DNA of 64,000 nt from Scalesia atractyloides (lineage: Eukaryota; Streptophyta; Magnoliopsida; Asterales; Asteraceae): the NCBI GenBank assembly GCA_947069175.1, contig CAMTDV010001633.1, positions 59,998,102 through 60,062,101 of the forward strand, in the 5' to 3' direction. This document shows positions 1 to 10,829 of the stretch, piece by piece. A program made the translations under genes and the position numbers. The notes beneath the pieces are model-generated. The model had not been told where the DNA came from, made no database searches, and was given only the letters and a program-made list of their open reading frames with translations. How positions within the stretch are numbered: position 1 is the stretch's first letter; each line of letters opens with the position of its first letter.

Positions 1-416
1 GAAAAAGAACAAGAAAGAAATGTAACAAGAAGAATAGATATGAGAAATTGTGTGCTAAACAATATATTTTTAAACACTATATATAGAATCGGTTCCAACG
101 GTCAGGAACCGGTTCCAACGGTCAGATTTTCATTAAATGTTTCCGGGAACCGGTTCCAACGATAACATTATAACGGCTATAATTGGTTCCTACTGATACT
201 GCATTACCGGGTACTAGTGGAACCGGATACTAGTGAAACCGGGTACGGGTAGGAACCGGGTACGACCCGATTCAAATGGTAAAATTGTGGAACCGGGTTG
301 GAACCAACAGGTATTTTGAACCCGGAACCGGTTCTACTTAATGTCGGGTAGGAACTGAAACTGGATCCAGTTCGGTTCTACCGGTTCGGGTTCGGAACCA
401 GTTTTTATGCCCATAG
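1..416. mobile_element. Partial hAT-like DNA transposon end
   Basis: This stretch is dense in GGAACCGG and GGTTCC motifs in both orientations, especially at 85-400. It ends near 416 in a sequence whose reverse complement begins CTATGGGCATAAAAACTGG. Plant hAT elements commonly start with a TAGGGGTGGGCA-like end followed by subterminal ACCGAACC repeats, and this matches loosely. The other end would lie left of the window. No transposase is visible and no target duplication can be tested. A simple GGAACC minisatellite is the alternative. Confidence 0.4.
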
Positions 417-773
417 ACTAATGGGAGGAAATCAACACCAACCAGTGGGCTTTTGCAAATGGTTGACAGTTGATGAATGGCAAAGCTGGGCCTTTTTTGT
501 TGTGACAATTTTCACAAAAAAAAAAGTTCCCATGGGTAATGGAAAAAGCAACACTATTGCAAACCGTAAATAAATTATGTAACATACAAACTCGAAAACA
601 GTTAAGCATGTTTAATAAGCTCTACTTGTTGCTTGTAACCACAATGACTTATTTGATATGAGTTTTACTTTTAACACTAAAAGTACCCAACAATTCTACC
701 TAAAATATAACAAAAACTCTCTTATCACTAGTCAAAAGTCGCAAATCTGAGTATCGAAATCGTATATCAGAAT
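417..773. other. Intergenic, no feature seen
   Basis: AT-rich sequence between the hAT-like end and Copia A. Short open frames exist but lack recognisable motifs. The last five bases before the LTR (774-778, attat) are the Copia A target duplication. Confidence 0.6.
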
Positions 774-778
774 ATTAT

Positions 779-972
779 TGATAATCAGAGAGGATTGAGA
801 AGAGTTTTCTTATTGTTTTTGTATATTGAACAAGATACAAGAGAGGGAATAAATAACCCACAATAAAACATAAAAAAGGAAAATAATAAAGGGCCCCTCA
901 TGATTTACGGAATTGATATTAGGAAAGGATTGACAAATAATTTTGGCTTTATTTTTTCCTTCTTTCCTAACA
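779..972 (-). repeat. Copia A 3' LTR
   Basis: This 194-bp LTR begins tgataatcag and ends tcctaaca. It matches the 183-bp copy at 8229-8411 closely except for an extra stretch of about 11 bp near 915-927 and scattered changes. The adjacent sequence at 973-989 is a purine-rich tract when read on the minus strand, as expected for plus-strand priming next to a 3' LTR. Confidence 0.92.
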
Positions 973-974
973 CT

Positions 975-2668
975 CCCCCTCAAGTTGAGTAGTAGGATTC
1001 TCAATACTCAACTTGCCTAAACATTTGCTGAACATACTCCCATTGACTGCTTTCGTTAAAACGTCTGCAAGTTGATCTTCAGAACGGACGAACGGAAGTT
1101 CAACAATCCCGGCCTCGATATTATCCTTAATAAAGTGTCTATCCACTTCAATGTGTTTTGTGCGATCATGCTGAACCGGGTTCTCTGAGATCTGAATTGC
1201 TGCTTTATTGTCGCACATGAGCCTTGTGGTTTTGTTAGGGAAAAAACCAATCTTAGACAAGAGTTTTCGTAACCACAACAATTATGTTATACCTCGAGCT
1301 ATTCCCCAAAATTCAGCTTCGGCGCTGGAGAGGGCAACCACCTTTTGCTTTTTACTCCTTCATGTAATAAGGTTTCCACCCACCATAGTGAAGTATCCTG
1401 AGGTAGATCTCCTGTTGTCTTTGTCTCCGGCCCAGTCTGCATCTGTGTACCCTTGAATCTCAAGATGACCATTTGACTTAAACACAATGCCATGATCAGC
1501 TATTCCCTTGAGATACCTGATGATTCTCCATACTGCTTCCATGTGACTTTCTTGGGGTTGATGCATGAACTTACTCACCACTCCTACTGCATAAGCTATA
1601 TCGAGTCTCATATGAGAAAGATAAATTAGTTTTCCTACCATACGTTGATACCTTTCTTTATCTACTAGCTTTGCACCTTCCTCCATGTGTAATCCATGGT
1701 TGACAATTATCGGAGTGTCAACTGGTTTACAATCGATCATTCCAGTCTCAGCTAATAAATCAAGGATATACTTTTTTTGGCAGATGAAAATTCCCTGTTT
1801 TGATCTCAGAACTTCTATTCCAAGAAAGTACTTAAGCCTTCCTAGATCTTTCATTTCGAATTCTGTAAAGAGATTCTCCTTTAGACGTGACATTTCCTCG
1901 TGGTCGTTACCTGTGATTATCATATCATCCACATAAATAATCAAACATGTTACAAGATTTCCTTTTTTCTTAGGAATAGAGTATGGTCGGAGTTGCTTTG
2001 TTTGAACCCATACTTCTTCATTACAATAGTAAATCTACCAAACCAGGCCCGGGGGGATTGTTTGAGCCCGTAAAGTGATTTCTTTAACCGACACACTTCT
2101 CCTGTCTTGTAATCTCCTGAAAAACCAGGTGGGGCTTCCATATAGACTTCTTCCCGTAGCTCTCCATGCAGAAAGGCGTTCTTTACATCAAATTGGTGGA
2201 GAGGCCACTCATTATTAGCTGCTATTGAGAATAGGACCCTAATTGCGTCAAGCTTGGCTACAGGAGAGAAGGTTTCTGAGTAGTCAATCCCATATGTCTG
2301 TGTATACCCTTTAGCCACCAACCGAGCTTTATATCTTTCAATAGTACCATCAGGTTTACGCTTGATGGAAAAAACCCATCTACACCCTACCGGTTTTTCC
2401 CCATAGGCAGCTTGCTTCTCTCCCATTGTCATTCTTCATTAAGGCCTTCATCTCAGCTTCCATTGCCTCCTTCCAAGCTTTAGAGGCTAACGCTTGTTCT
2501 ACGGTGTTTGGAATTTGTTCGGAATACAGTGAGGAGTCAAAAGCCTTGGCTTCCTTTGACAAGTTCCCCTGAGCTATGTTTGCCATAGGATACCTTGATT
2601 TCCGAGTCTCTTTCTCCAGTGAATACCGTTTGGGCGGAACTCCCCAATTTACCCTTGGAAGTAAAACA
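975..2668 (-). pseudogene. Copia A pol, RT and RNase H part
   Basis: Fragmented pol 3' half. The first frame (2380-2668) carries the linker before RT. The frame at 1950-2432 carries the RT start, with YGIDYSETFSPVAK and the following QFDVKNAFLHG. The frame at 1360-1944 holds the catalytic IYVDDMIITG at its start and then the RNase H opening YTDADWAGD. The frame at 967-1281 holds the RNase H end with QISENPVQHDRTKHIEVD. At least three frame changes separate the blocks. The reverse transcriptase would copy element RNA in cytoplasmic particles, but this copy is dead. The upstream part of pol continues at 5337 beyond the inserted solo LTR. Confidence 0.9.
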
Positions 2669-3099
2669 TAACTTGTCACACCCCGACCCGCAGCGGAATA
2701 AGAGTCGGGGCATAATTGGGTTATCACCAAAGCTCATGATATTTACTAATATGTTTCATATTTATTTAAGTCAAAATTACATCCTCAATAATCCAAACAT
2801 GTTCATACAAATACAAAGAAAAATAATCAACTAAACAATCCAAGCTCTAAACCAGTTTATTCTTCTAAGCCAATCCTATGTGTTTCTTGCTGCAGCTGGA
2901 TCACCTGTATCATGTGTAAAAATGGGGTTTTTTTGGGTCAACATAAGTTGGCGAGTGAACCTTGTTAGATAAACATTTATTATTGATTTCTTGTTATCTT
3001 TATCATGGAAAAATTGTGCAATAGTCATATGTGAGCAAATGTAAATAATCAAACAATAACAAGAACAACCACAAACAATAACATACAATAACATATCAA

Positions 3100-3320
3100 C
3101 TTACATGAATATATAACATGAATGAAACTGTATATGTTGGCAACGTCACGTTCACGCTCATAATGTAATGGGGAACGGACGGCCTATGATGAATGTCTGT
3201 GCGATCAAAGCTCAATTAAACGGAGCCGATCGTATGTTGGCAACGCCCGGTTCACGCTCATAATGTAATGGGGAACAGCTCAACGCTCATAATGTAATGG
3301 GGAACGGCGGCCTATGATAA
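3100..3320. repeat. Short repeats inside the solo LTR
   Basis: Near-duplicate segments with the shared phrase cgctcataatgtaatgggga occur three times (about 3154, 3254 and 3286). One copy of the GATC...GATC hairpin motif seen in the other Gypsy LTRs lies around 3203-3231. The equivalent region of the 24167 and 30341 LTRs carries three 64-bp units. Confidence 0.75.
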
Positions 3321-3821
3321 TGTATGTACTGAAAATGATAAATTGGATATAAACAATAATCACACAAACAGTCGATACAAGTTGAATACACATTTGTTCA
3401 TGGATATGATGTATGCACAATGATTTAAATATAATAAATGGTAAGACACATGATACACCCCAAAAACGTGATTAAAACGGGGAATTTGTAGAGATTCACT
3501 CACATTGGGTGCGTTCGGTTGAAGATGATGAAATACGCACGAGTTTGGAGGATTGATCGATGAGACTTAACTAACCTAAATAATAACGGGAAGTATGGTA
3601 AATGAATGGATTTTATTAATAATTTTAATAAGATTTTTATATATATTTTTTGTGAGTTTAAGGCTATTTTCTATCTTTAAAAACATTATTTTTAAATATT
3701 TTTAATTGATTTTTAAATTAAATAAATAAATAAAAATATAAAAAATGTTGACTTTTTGCGTTGACCATTGACCGTTGACCGGGACCGTTGACTGTTTGAC
3801 CGGTTCGCTAAAGTGTAAGTG

Positions 3822-4240
3822 TGCGCCGGGTGAGGGCTCGAACCCGAGACCTCCCGTACACGTGCACGCAGCTCTACCAACTGAGCTACGTGTCTAACCC
3901 GAAATAATTCTGTTTTTAATTATATTTATATACTGTTTTGGTTTATTCAAAATTCTTTTATTTTCAAAAAGGGTTTTAATCGTTGAACCGAAGTGTGCAA
4001 CAGGTCTCGAACCCGGGACCTGTGGGTTAGTATTGCACACAGTCCACCGCTGGACTGTGTGTCTAACCTGGTTAATATACCGATTTTTATTATACTTAAC
4101 ATCTTCCGTGAGTTAATCCGGTTTAGTTAGAAAAATAAAACATCTTTATTATAGAGCATACATGCGTGTCAAGGATCGAACTCGCGGCGTGTGATATATG
4201 TGCGCACACAGTCCACCGCTGGACTGTGTGTCTAACCCGA
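3822..4240 (-). other. Three tRNA-like segments within the solo LTR
   Basis: Read on the minus strand, three segments resemble tRNA genes. At about 3822-3897 there is an A-box-like TAGCTCAGTTGG (complement at 3877-3888) and a near-consensus B box (complement at 3834-3844). At about 3991-4070 the B box GGTTCGAGACC complement lies at 4003-4013. At about 4165-4237 a weaker third copy shares the CAGTCCAGCGGTGGAC block with the second. Acceptor stems do not pair convincingly, so these are tRNA-derived rather than functional tRNA genes. They are in element-sense orientation. Confidence 0.6.
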
Positions 4241-5063
4241 GATAATATCCAGATTATATTAAACTTATAAACAACGTAACTTCATCTTCTTCGTTACAAT
4301 ATCACAGACTACGATTACTCTACTGTTTCTTGTTTAATTCGATTGACAAACATTCAAATGACTAAAATGAAATGGCAGAGAAGATTTCGGAAGTAAACAT
4401 ACCGGAGAAACGATCTATCTCAGAATTCCGGCGAAGTCGTCGGCTCTGTTTTTACGGATTTCGTCTGAGCGGACAGATTACAATTTTGATTAGCTAGATG
4501 CGGAATTGAAGCACTGAACAAGAATTACCAGAAGGTTTAAAAGGCTATACCATTTCACAGCGAGATTTGGGAACTTTCAGAAGTTTTCCGGCGAGAGTTA
4601 ATTATCCGATATCGTCGTCTGAAACTGATTCTGATTGAAGGGTTTGAGTTAGCAAAGGCTTAACAAGTGATAGACGATGAAATAATTGAGAGACTTACTG
4701 ATTTGATGGAAGACACGGTTTTCCAGCGAAAGTCCGACGAGTTCAAAAAGCTTTTCCGATGAACTGAAAGTAGAGCGAAAGTGAAATTGAAGGTTCTGCG
4801 GATGAGTTTGAGTCGCGAGAGGGGGCTATGGTTGGAGTAATTCAGGAAGTGCAGATTTTCGGTTATTAAAACCGATCACTACATGAATTCAAGTCCATTC
4901 AAGACTACATTGATTAAAATGTCGGTTTATCGGTTATAATCAGAATTCCGTGATCACTCAAACGTCCAGGACGTTTGGAAGCCGATAACGGTTTCAGTTA
5001 GCGTAAACAGATCGATTCATGGTTGAACATAAGATTTAATTGATTCCTAGAACTATCAGAAAA

Positions 5064-5157
5064 CATCAAGTGGCAGAGTGGTTATAAGCGTGCGTGTTAA
5101 GTCTTTAGACTCCCCGGCTGACCCGGGTTCGAATCCCGGCAGCCGGTTTTCTTTTTT
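5064..5157 (+). other. Antisense tRNA-like Pol III unit in LTR
   Basis: A perfect A box TGGCAGAGTGG (5071-5081) and a perfect B box GGTTCGAATCC (5126-5136) are followed by T runs at 5147-5157 that could terminate Pol III. The TpsiC arm ccggg/cccgg pairs. The seven bases before the A box do not pair with the bases after the T arm, so the acceptor stem is lost and the unit resembles a SINE head. It lies about 185 bp from the U3 end of the LTR, antisense to the element, and is conserved at 25830-25896 and 32000-32066. Confidence 0.65.
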
Positions 5158-5336
5158 ATTTATTTTCTTTTCACTTTTTATTAATTATAGTTTTTAAATT
5201 CTAATTTGTTAATTAGTTATGCATCGTTTAAAATTAAAATAAACATAAATACGCAACGAAAAATTTATAACTTGATATTCGATTACAAACGAAGCGGGCT
5301 TGGAAAAAACCCGTTTTTGACAAATGTTACATAACT

Positions 5337-6556
5337 CTCAGCAGTAGTCTCCTGAACCGGTTCTACTTCTTCTGCCACCTGTTCACCCTGATCTGTAACT
5401 GTTTCGTTGTAATCATTAGGAGTACACGGTATATTAATATGGTCATCATTTTGTTCGTTACCCAAATCAAGAGGAGAAGGCTGACTTACCTCAGGTACTA
5501 GGTTGAGGGGACTTTGGTCTGTGGCACTGTTCGGCAACTCTGCAGCAGGTTGTGAAGATGTGGGTGACTCATTTTGGGTATTGTGGGAACTTTCTTCAGA
5601 TGACGGAATCCATTTCAGCCAACTTAGAGTGTCATTATAATCCTCCCCCTGACCACTAAGTTGTGAGTCATAAAAAAACTCAGTTTCAAGCCAATCACGG
5701 TCCATTGTTGTATACATGTGACGTCGTTTTGGACTATAACATCTATACCCCTTTTGATCTCTTCCATATCCCACCAAAACACATTTTTCTACACACGGGC
5801 CAAGTTTATTTCGATCAGTTTTAGGTAAATGGAAAAGACAGAGCACCCAAACACCCGAGGTTCAAGGGTTAGTGGAGGAGAACCTTAGTGAATCTGACTA
5901 AAGTTTCTATTGGGGTTTTGAGGTTAAGGGCTTTAGTTGGAAGACGATTAATAAGATAAGTAGCTGTGGCAAGGGCTTCTGGCCAGAATGATATAGGGAC
6001 TCGGGATTCGATCATTAAAGCACAAGTGATTTCTAACAAAATACGGTTTTTCGCTCCGCCACACCATTTTGTTCAGGAGTATGAGAACATGAGGTTTGGT
6101 GGATTATTCCTCTCGATTGACAGAACTGTTTCATGGAGTCGTTAACAAACTCGCCTCCATTGTCAGATCGAAGGATTTGAATAGGCTTTTGAAATTGGGT
6201 TTCAATCATGGCATGAAAAATAGTAAATTTTTCAAACACTTCAGATTTGTTTTTTAAGAAATATATCCAAGTCATACGGGTGCAATCATCAATAAAAATA
6301 AAAAATTCCGAAAGTTTTGTCCTCCAACAAATTTTGTTGGACCTCACACATCCGAATGAATTAATGAAAAAGGATTATCAACCTTTGTATTATTCGGTTT
6401 ATAAGAATACCTATGACTTTTGGCCAAAACACAAGTTTCACAAGTTAATAAACTATTTGAAGGAAATAATTTAGGAAATAAAAGATGTGAATAACCAGCG
6501 GATGGGTGTCCAAGTCTTCTATGCCACAACCATGCCTCTCTATCAATACTTCCCAT
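5337..6556 (-). pseudogene. Copia A pol, integrase part
   Basis: Integrase region in three frames. The frame at 6344-6556 has the HHCC zinc-binding start (WHRRLGHPSAGY, then CETCVLAKSHR) and the first catalytic Asp in IHSDV. The frame at 6033-6347 has the core with FIFIDDCTRMTWIYFLK, the second Asp in RSDNGGEF and the Glu context EQNGVAERK. The frame at 5283-5846 holds the C-terminal region and linker, with PKTDRNKLGPCVEKCVLVGY. The reading frame breaks near 5850 and 6040, and the solo LTR removes continuity with RT. Integrase would insert element cDNA, but this copy cannot be made as one protein. Confidence 0.88.
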
Positions 6557-8177
6557 GAGCCAACATCACAAACCCTTGAGGAGTCACTTCATCCACATAG
6601 TACAACCCTTGACGTTCAGTGCCGCCCCCAATGATCGTCCCCGTCCTGATATCATGTACAATACAGAAAGTAGGGTGCATTAGAACCGAACAATTTAATT
6701 CTTTCGTCATGTGGCTAATGGATAAAAGTTTGTGCGACAAGGAGGGGATATAAAGACAATTAGATAGCTTTAAGGTTGATGAAATGTCTATGGTCCCTTC
6801 CCCTTTTACCGAAATAAATTCTCCACTAGCGGTCACGATATTATTCTTTAGTTGTTTTGATGCTATTTTGATATCCCTAGGATCATAGGTCATCGTATCC
6901 GTGGCCCCACTGTCAAAAATCCAAGCATCTCTTCGTTTGTCACTTTGCTTGGCCATATTTACTTTTCCTACGTTACTGAAACATTTGTTTTTTACTTGTT
7001 CACAATCTTCTGGAAGGAAAAAATTATAATCTGATAAAGTAGAAGGACCTATATTAAAAAAGGAAGGACTTGAGTTGTAATTCTCAAGCCCTTTACCTGA
7101 TGATACATCTTCTTCTTCACAAGGCTTAGCCGCCATTATCATCCCTCCAAAACCACTTCCGCCAGTAGCGGCCTTCCCAGCGGCCGGACCATTTTTCCCA
7201 ATGACGCCATTTTTCCCCCCAATCTTACCGCCTTTCTTACTGCTATCATTCCACCACTCCGGATATCCAACTATCTCGAAGCATTGCTCTTTAGTGTGCC
7301 TAGTTTTCCCACAGTGAGACGTCAAATGGGTTTTATCTTCACGCGATTGTGGTCCGTTTGTTCCCCGGTCAAATCTGCGTATCCCCTTTGAAACGAAGCC
7401 CGACCCGTCACCGTTGCCGGGTTCAACCGCAGCCAAGCCAGACGCAACCCCCTGTGTGTCACTTGATGTTGTTCCTAAAATATTTTGATGAGCCGTCTCC
7501 TTTCTGACCGCCGCATACGCTCCTTCTGCTGAAGGAAGGGGATCCCATCTCAAGATTTCGCGCTTAATCGGATCATATTTGTGATCCAGGGCGTTCAAAA
7601 ATTGGAATAATTTTTGTTCTGCCCTTAATTTATTATACTTGGTAATATCTTCAGGGCACTTCATCGGATTGGGGTCACGCCGATCGATTTCTCCCCAAAT
7701 CTCCTGCATCATAATCCAAAAGTCTTCCAAAGGTACGTCGTTTTGCTTGAGCCCGTTTGCTTTAACATGGAGATCAAACGTCTGGAGCTTGTCTTTACCA
7801 CTGCTATAGGTAACAACCAAGGCTTCCCACAGTGATTTGGCTGTAGGAAACTCGGTTAGGTTACTAGCAATGGCAGGCTCGATGTTTTGTATAAGCCACG
7901 AGAACACGATAAGATCGTCTTGCTCCCACTGATCGTATTTGTTATCAGTCGGTTCTGGCGGATCTGCGGTTAAATAGTTTAGGAGCGATTTTGATTTCCC
8001 GCCTATGGCAACTCGTATCATACGAGCGCATAGGGCGTAGTTTTGGCTATTGAGTTTTAGGTTAATTTTTAGGCTATCAGAGAGGTTCTGTTTTGGTTGT
8101 TGGTTTTGAGAGGTAAGGCCATTTTTCAAGAGATCGGCTATTTGGACAGAGAGGTTGTTACCATCTATTCCTGGCAT
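6543..8177 (-). CDS. Copia A gag with protease start
   Basis: A 544-residue open frame, the longest in Copia A. Residues about 30-240 are a UBN2-type Copia gag (LKINLKLNSQNYALCARMI and later LWEALVVTYSSGKDKL). A zinc-knuckle remnant HCGKTRHTKEQCF lies in the middle. The expected first Cys appears to be Thr, so the knuckle is probably damaged. The aspartic protease motif WIFDSGATDTM is near residue 419, followed by a typical LYIPSLSHKLLSIS strand. The frame stops in the protease-to-integrase linker. Gag forms the cytoplasmic particle and the protease processes Gag-Pol. The ATG at 8177 lies about 50 bp inside the 5' LTR. Confidence 0.88.
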   Translation of the reverse strand: MPGIDGNNLSVQIADLLKNGLTSQNQQPKQNLSDSLKINLKLNSQNYALCARMIRVAIGGKSKSLLNYLTADPPEPTDNKYDQWEQDDLIVFSWLIQNIEPAIASNLTEFPTAKSLWEALVVTYSSGKDKLQTFDLHVKANGLKQNDVPLEDFWIMMQEIWGEIDRRDPNPMKCPEDITKYNKLRAEQKLFQFLNALDHKYDPIKREILRWDPLPSAEGAYAAVRKETAHQNILGTTSSDTQGVASGLAAVEPGNGDGSGFVSKGIRRFDRGTNGPQSREDKTHLTSHCGKTRHTKEQCFEIVGYPEWWNDSSKKGGKIGGKNGVIGKNGPAAGKAATGGSGFGGMIMAAKPCEEEDVSSGKGLENYNSSPSFFNIGPSTLSDYNFFLPEDCEQVKNKCFSNVGKVNMAKQSDKRRDAWIFDSGATDTMTYDPRDIKIASKQLKNNIVTASGEFISVKGEGTIDISSTLKLSNCLYIPSLSHKLLSISHMTKELNCSVLMHPTFCIVHDIRTGTIIGGGTERQGLYYVDEVTPQGFVMLAHGKY

Positions 8178-8228
8178 GGTAGCCCAAGGTAGGGATGAGC
8201 AGAAAAAAAGCTAGGATCTTTGATCCCA

Positions 8229-8411
8229 TGATAATCAGAGAGGATTGAGAAGAGTTTTCTTATTGTTTTTGTATATTGAACAAGATACAAGAAAGGAATA
8301 AATAACCCACAATAAAACATAAAAAAAGGAAAATAATAAAGGGCCCCTCATGATTTACTGGGAAAGGATTGACATATAATTTTGGCTTTATTTTTTCCTT
8401 CTTTCCTAACA
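8229..8411 (-). repeat. Copia A 5' LTR
   Basis: A 183-bp LTR, tgataatcag to tcctaaca, followed by the duplication attat (8412-8416). The adjacent leader read on the minus strand starts TGGGATCAAAGATCC, a degenerate version of the initiator-Met PBS TGGTATCAGAGC. This suggests either decay or a variant primer. Confidence 0.9.
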
Positions 8412-8416
8412 ATTAT

Positions 8417-8762
8417 AACCTAATAATTGGAAGCAAGATACTAGAATAATAGAATGCAGAATATAGCAAAGGCTCAGGAAATATAACCACTTGGCATATC
8501 AATAGAAATGTCACATCTAGTAAGAGTGCTTATGTAATACACAATAAAGAGTGATGCATAGGTAGCTGACTTATGCATCAAAAGTGCAATGGTTTGTGGC
8601 GCCTCACACCAATCATCCACTAAAAAAGGTATTAATATCATGTTATGGATCCATACACATCTAAAATACTATGATCGTTGGACGCTCTCAAGCATGCTGG
8701 AGGAAACATGGTGAAGCGGTCACATTGTCACGTGTAGTATCGCACTATCAATGCCTCAATGA
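8417..8762. other. Intergenic, no feature seen
   Basis: AT-rich sequence between Copia A and the small LTR element. No open frame with recognisable content or repeat structure was seen. The last five bases before the next LTR (cgtgc, 8763-8767) are its target duplication. Confidence 0.6.
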
Positions 8763-8767
8763 CGTGC

Positions 8768-9086
8768 TGATACGTGCCAAAGTCTAGTCAACATCCACGT
8801 ACACCACATTCCCAACATAGCCCTCATGCAAATCTTCTACACGTTGCATGTATCCTATTTTACTGCACTTTTATGTTAGTTATTAAATAAACTTCTAGAG
8901 TAGTGATCCATGTTCCTTTCGGTTATTTCCTTTGAATGTAGCCTATAAAAGGCATTACAAGTTTATCAATGAAACAACAAGAAAAATTATAGAAAACTCG
9001 TCTTTCGTCTCTAAATTTCTTAGAGCTTGACCCCCTCTAAGGGTTAATTATCTTTGGAGCTTGATCCATTTTAAGGATCTTTATCA
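8768..9086 (+). repeat. Small LTR element, 5' LTR with TATA box
   Basis: A 319-bp LTR with TATA box tataaaag at 8944-8951, matching the copy in the right LTR. The U5 part contains the doubled phrase gagcttga...aaggg. The LTR ends at 9086, followed by a PBS-like attggtgcttt that is then cut by Copia B. Confidence 0.88.
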
Positions 9087-9097
9087 ATTGGTGCTTT

Positions 9098-9974
9098 TGA
9101 AGGAAATCCATGGAAAATTTTTCTTTTATTTTGTAAACCCAGTTCATATATGTATGTATTTATTTGTTACAAAGATTAGTCAAAACACTTTTGACTAGTA
9201 AGTGTACACGTATATATATATTTTAGTTAAAATAAACTTTAACTAGTTGAAAATATATATATACATTTTAAGCAACGGAAGCATATGTAACAATATATTA
9301 ATATGAACACTTTTATATACCAAGGAGCACCCGTAAAGGAACAAGGTCACCGACATGCAAACACGAAATAGAAACGCAAACCATAGGGGGTTTAGATATA
9401 CCTTCGGTTAGTAATAAACCAGTTGAGACACCGAGGTTCAAAGAACAAGTGCTAGTTACACGAACTAGCGAAACACGGGAATGGGGCGGGTAGCGGCAGA
9501 GGTGGCCGGCGGTTCTGGCGGCGGCGACACCCAGCCACGCTGGCGGCGGTTCTTCCGGCGGTGTGTGTATGTGTGTGTGTCTGTTATGAGAACTTTTTCT
9601 TGTTTTCTTCCACACCAAATGCAAGACCCAACACTCCATTAAATAGGATATGGAGATCCTTTGCATGCATGCTAATTGGTGGACATTATTGCATGTTGCA
9701 CCAAGTGTTGGGGGTTTCTTGCATGCTCGACAAGTGGCGCAGCAAGTATCCCCGTCTCATCCGGTCTATGTACCCGTCTCTCAGTTAATACCCGCAACAA
9801 TAATATAATCCCGCTCATGATCATAAATATAATTGTGATCCGTTTCGCATATTGTTCGTAATTACCAGTTAAACTAGTTAAGTGGATTTAAGTCCGTTGC
9901 CCATGGTGTAACTCTTACGGGTCAAGACCCGGTCGGTAGCGTTGACTTATCGAACCAGACATAAATATCCAACA
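9098..9974 (-). repeat. Copia B 3' LTR
   Basis: An 877-bp LTR. It carries one copy of a gcatgcatgctaattggtgg unit (about 9662-9684) where the other LTR carries a tandem array, and a short GC-rich patch at 9480-9570. Next to it, inside the element, gctcccagttgggcgg gives a modest purine tract on the minus strand. Confidence 0.9.
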
Positions 9975-10829
9975 GCTCCCAGTTGGGCGGTCTCTGATAA
10001 GATTTCAACGCAGATAGCCAGCGATGCTCTAGCTACACATAGTTGCCCCCGACAGGTCATGACACTTTAAAGTCATTAACCAAGGTATCTTCCCTTTAGC
10101 AAACGACTTGCTACTTGAAGACAATAGACTTATGGCAATCATTGTCATCTATCCTTTCTGTAAAAGGCATCAATTGAACAATGAGACATGGATCAGATTC
10201 AATCTCATATGGCGTTCAGTCATCATTGTTCTCGTTCAAGAATCAAAGTGGTCCAATCAAACACACAGTAAGTTTGGGTAAGGCTTTACGCTTCACCAGT
10301 TTGAATCAATGAGGGCGCCCAGATGTCTAACTGTTACATACAATATAAGAGTACAGAATCCCATCTTGACTACATACAACTCCCACTGAACTTCAGAGCT
10401 ACTCCCAACCAATGCCTTTATGACTGGTAGTTACGCGACAGTGGTTGATACTGATCAAAGAATAGTCTTTAGTAAACAAAAGTTCTAGTATGTATCTCAG
10501 GTCAGAGGATACTAAATGAGTATCCCAAAACCAAATACATCTTATGACTAAGATCCATGAAGATGATTTGATGCGACTTACATCCAACGTCATTCGTAAT
10601 GAGGTCTGTGAGTTTGGAAGTCAACTCCATGAGTCCAAAGTCAGAATAGTCTTAATTCAGAATCGTTCCCACGAGTCTGACCGACTATGGATAATTTAGA
10701 ATACAAGATTCATGGATTGAACATATCAAATTCGAACATAGTTGTAGGATTCAAGAATTGCATTTAACTAGTAAATCAAAACGAATGCAAGAGTACAACT
10801 GTTTGATGTTCGTACATCCAAATACTAAA
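9975..10829 (-). other. Copia B 3' untranslated region
   Basis: About 850 bp between the RNase H stop and the 3' LTR with no recognisable coding content. Long 3' untranslated regions occur in several plant Copia lineages. No repeats of note were seen. Confidence 0.6.

Larger units (their letters stand above)
2674..5331 (-). mobile_element. Solo LTR of a Ty3/gypsy element
   Basis: A 2658-bp sequence starting tgtcacaccccgaccc and ending caaatgttaca, flanked by the 5-bp duplication taact (2669-2673 and 5332-5336), inside the Copia A pol gene. Its ends match the LTRs at 24167-26089 and 30341-32260. There is no gag, pol or PBS, so it is a solo LTR, the usual product of LTR-LTR recombination. It is about 730 bp longer than its relatives. 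Much of the excess lies around 3600-4300, where three tRNA-like segments sit. Element sense is the minus strand. Confidence 0.92.
779..8411 (-). mobile_element. Copia A: Ty1/copia LTR retrotransposon, broken
   Basis: A Ty1/copia element transcribed leftwards. Two direct repeats (779-972 and 8229-8411) start TG and end CA and are flanked by the 5-bp duplication attat (774-778 and 8412-8416). Domain order from the right is gag, protease, integrase, RT, RNase H, the Copia order. A purine-rich tract on the minus strand abuts the left LTR. The body is split by a solo Gypsy LTR (2674-5331), and the pol frame is shifted several times, so it is non-functional. The short LTRs and UBN2-type gag suggest an Ale/RE1-like lineage, which is an inference. 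Copia C in this window is a relative. Confidence 0.93.

Noticed and set aside
5064..5150. Functional nuclear tRNA gene
   Set aside because: A and B boxes are intact, but the seven bases before the A box do not pair with those after the T arm, and the unit recurs within LTRs. Called tRNA-like instead.
9561..9861. Short frames with CVCVCVC text and similar at 16586-16798
   Set aside because: They come from a TG microsatellite in the Copia B LTRs.
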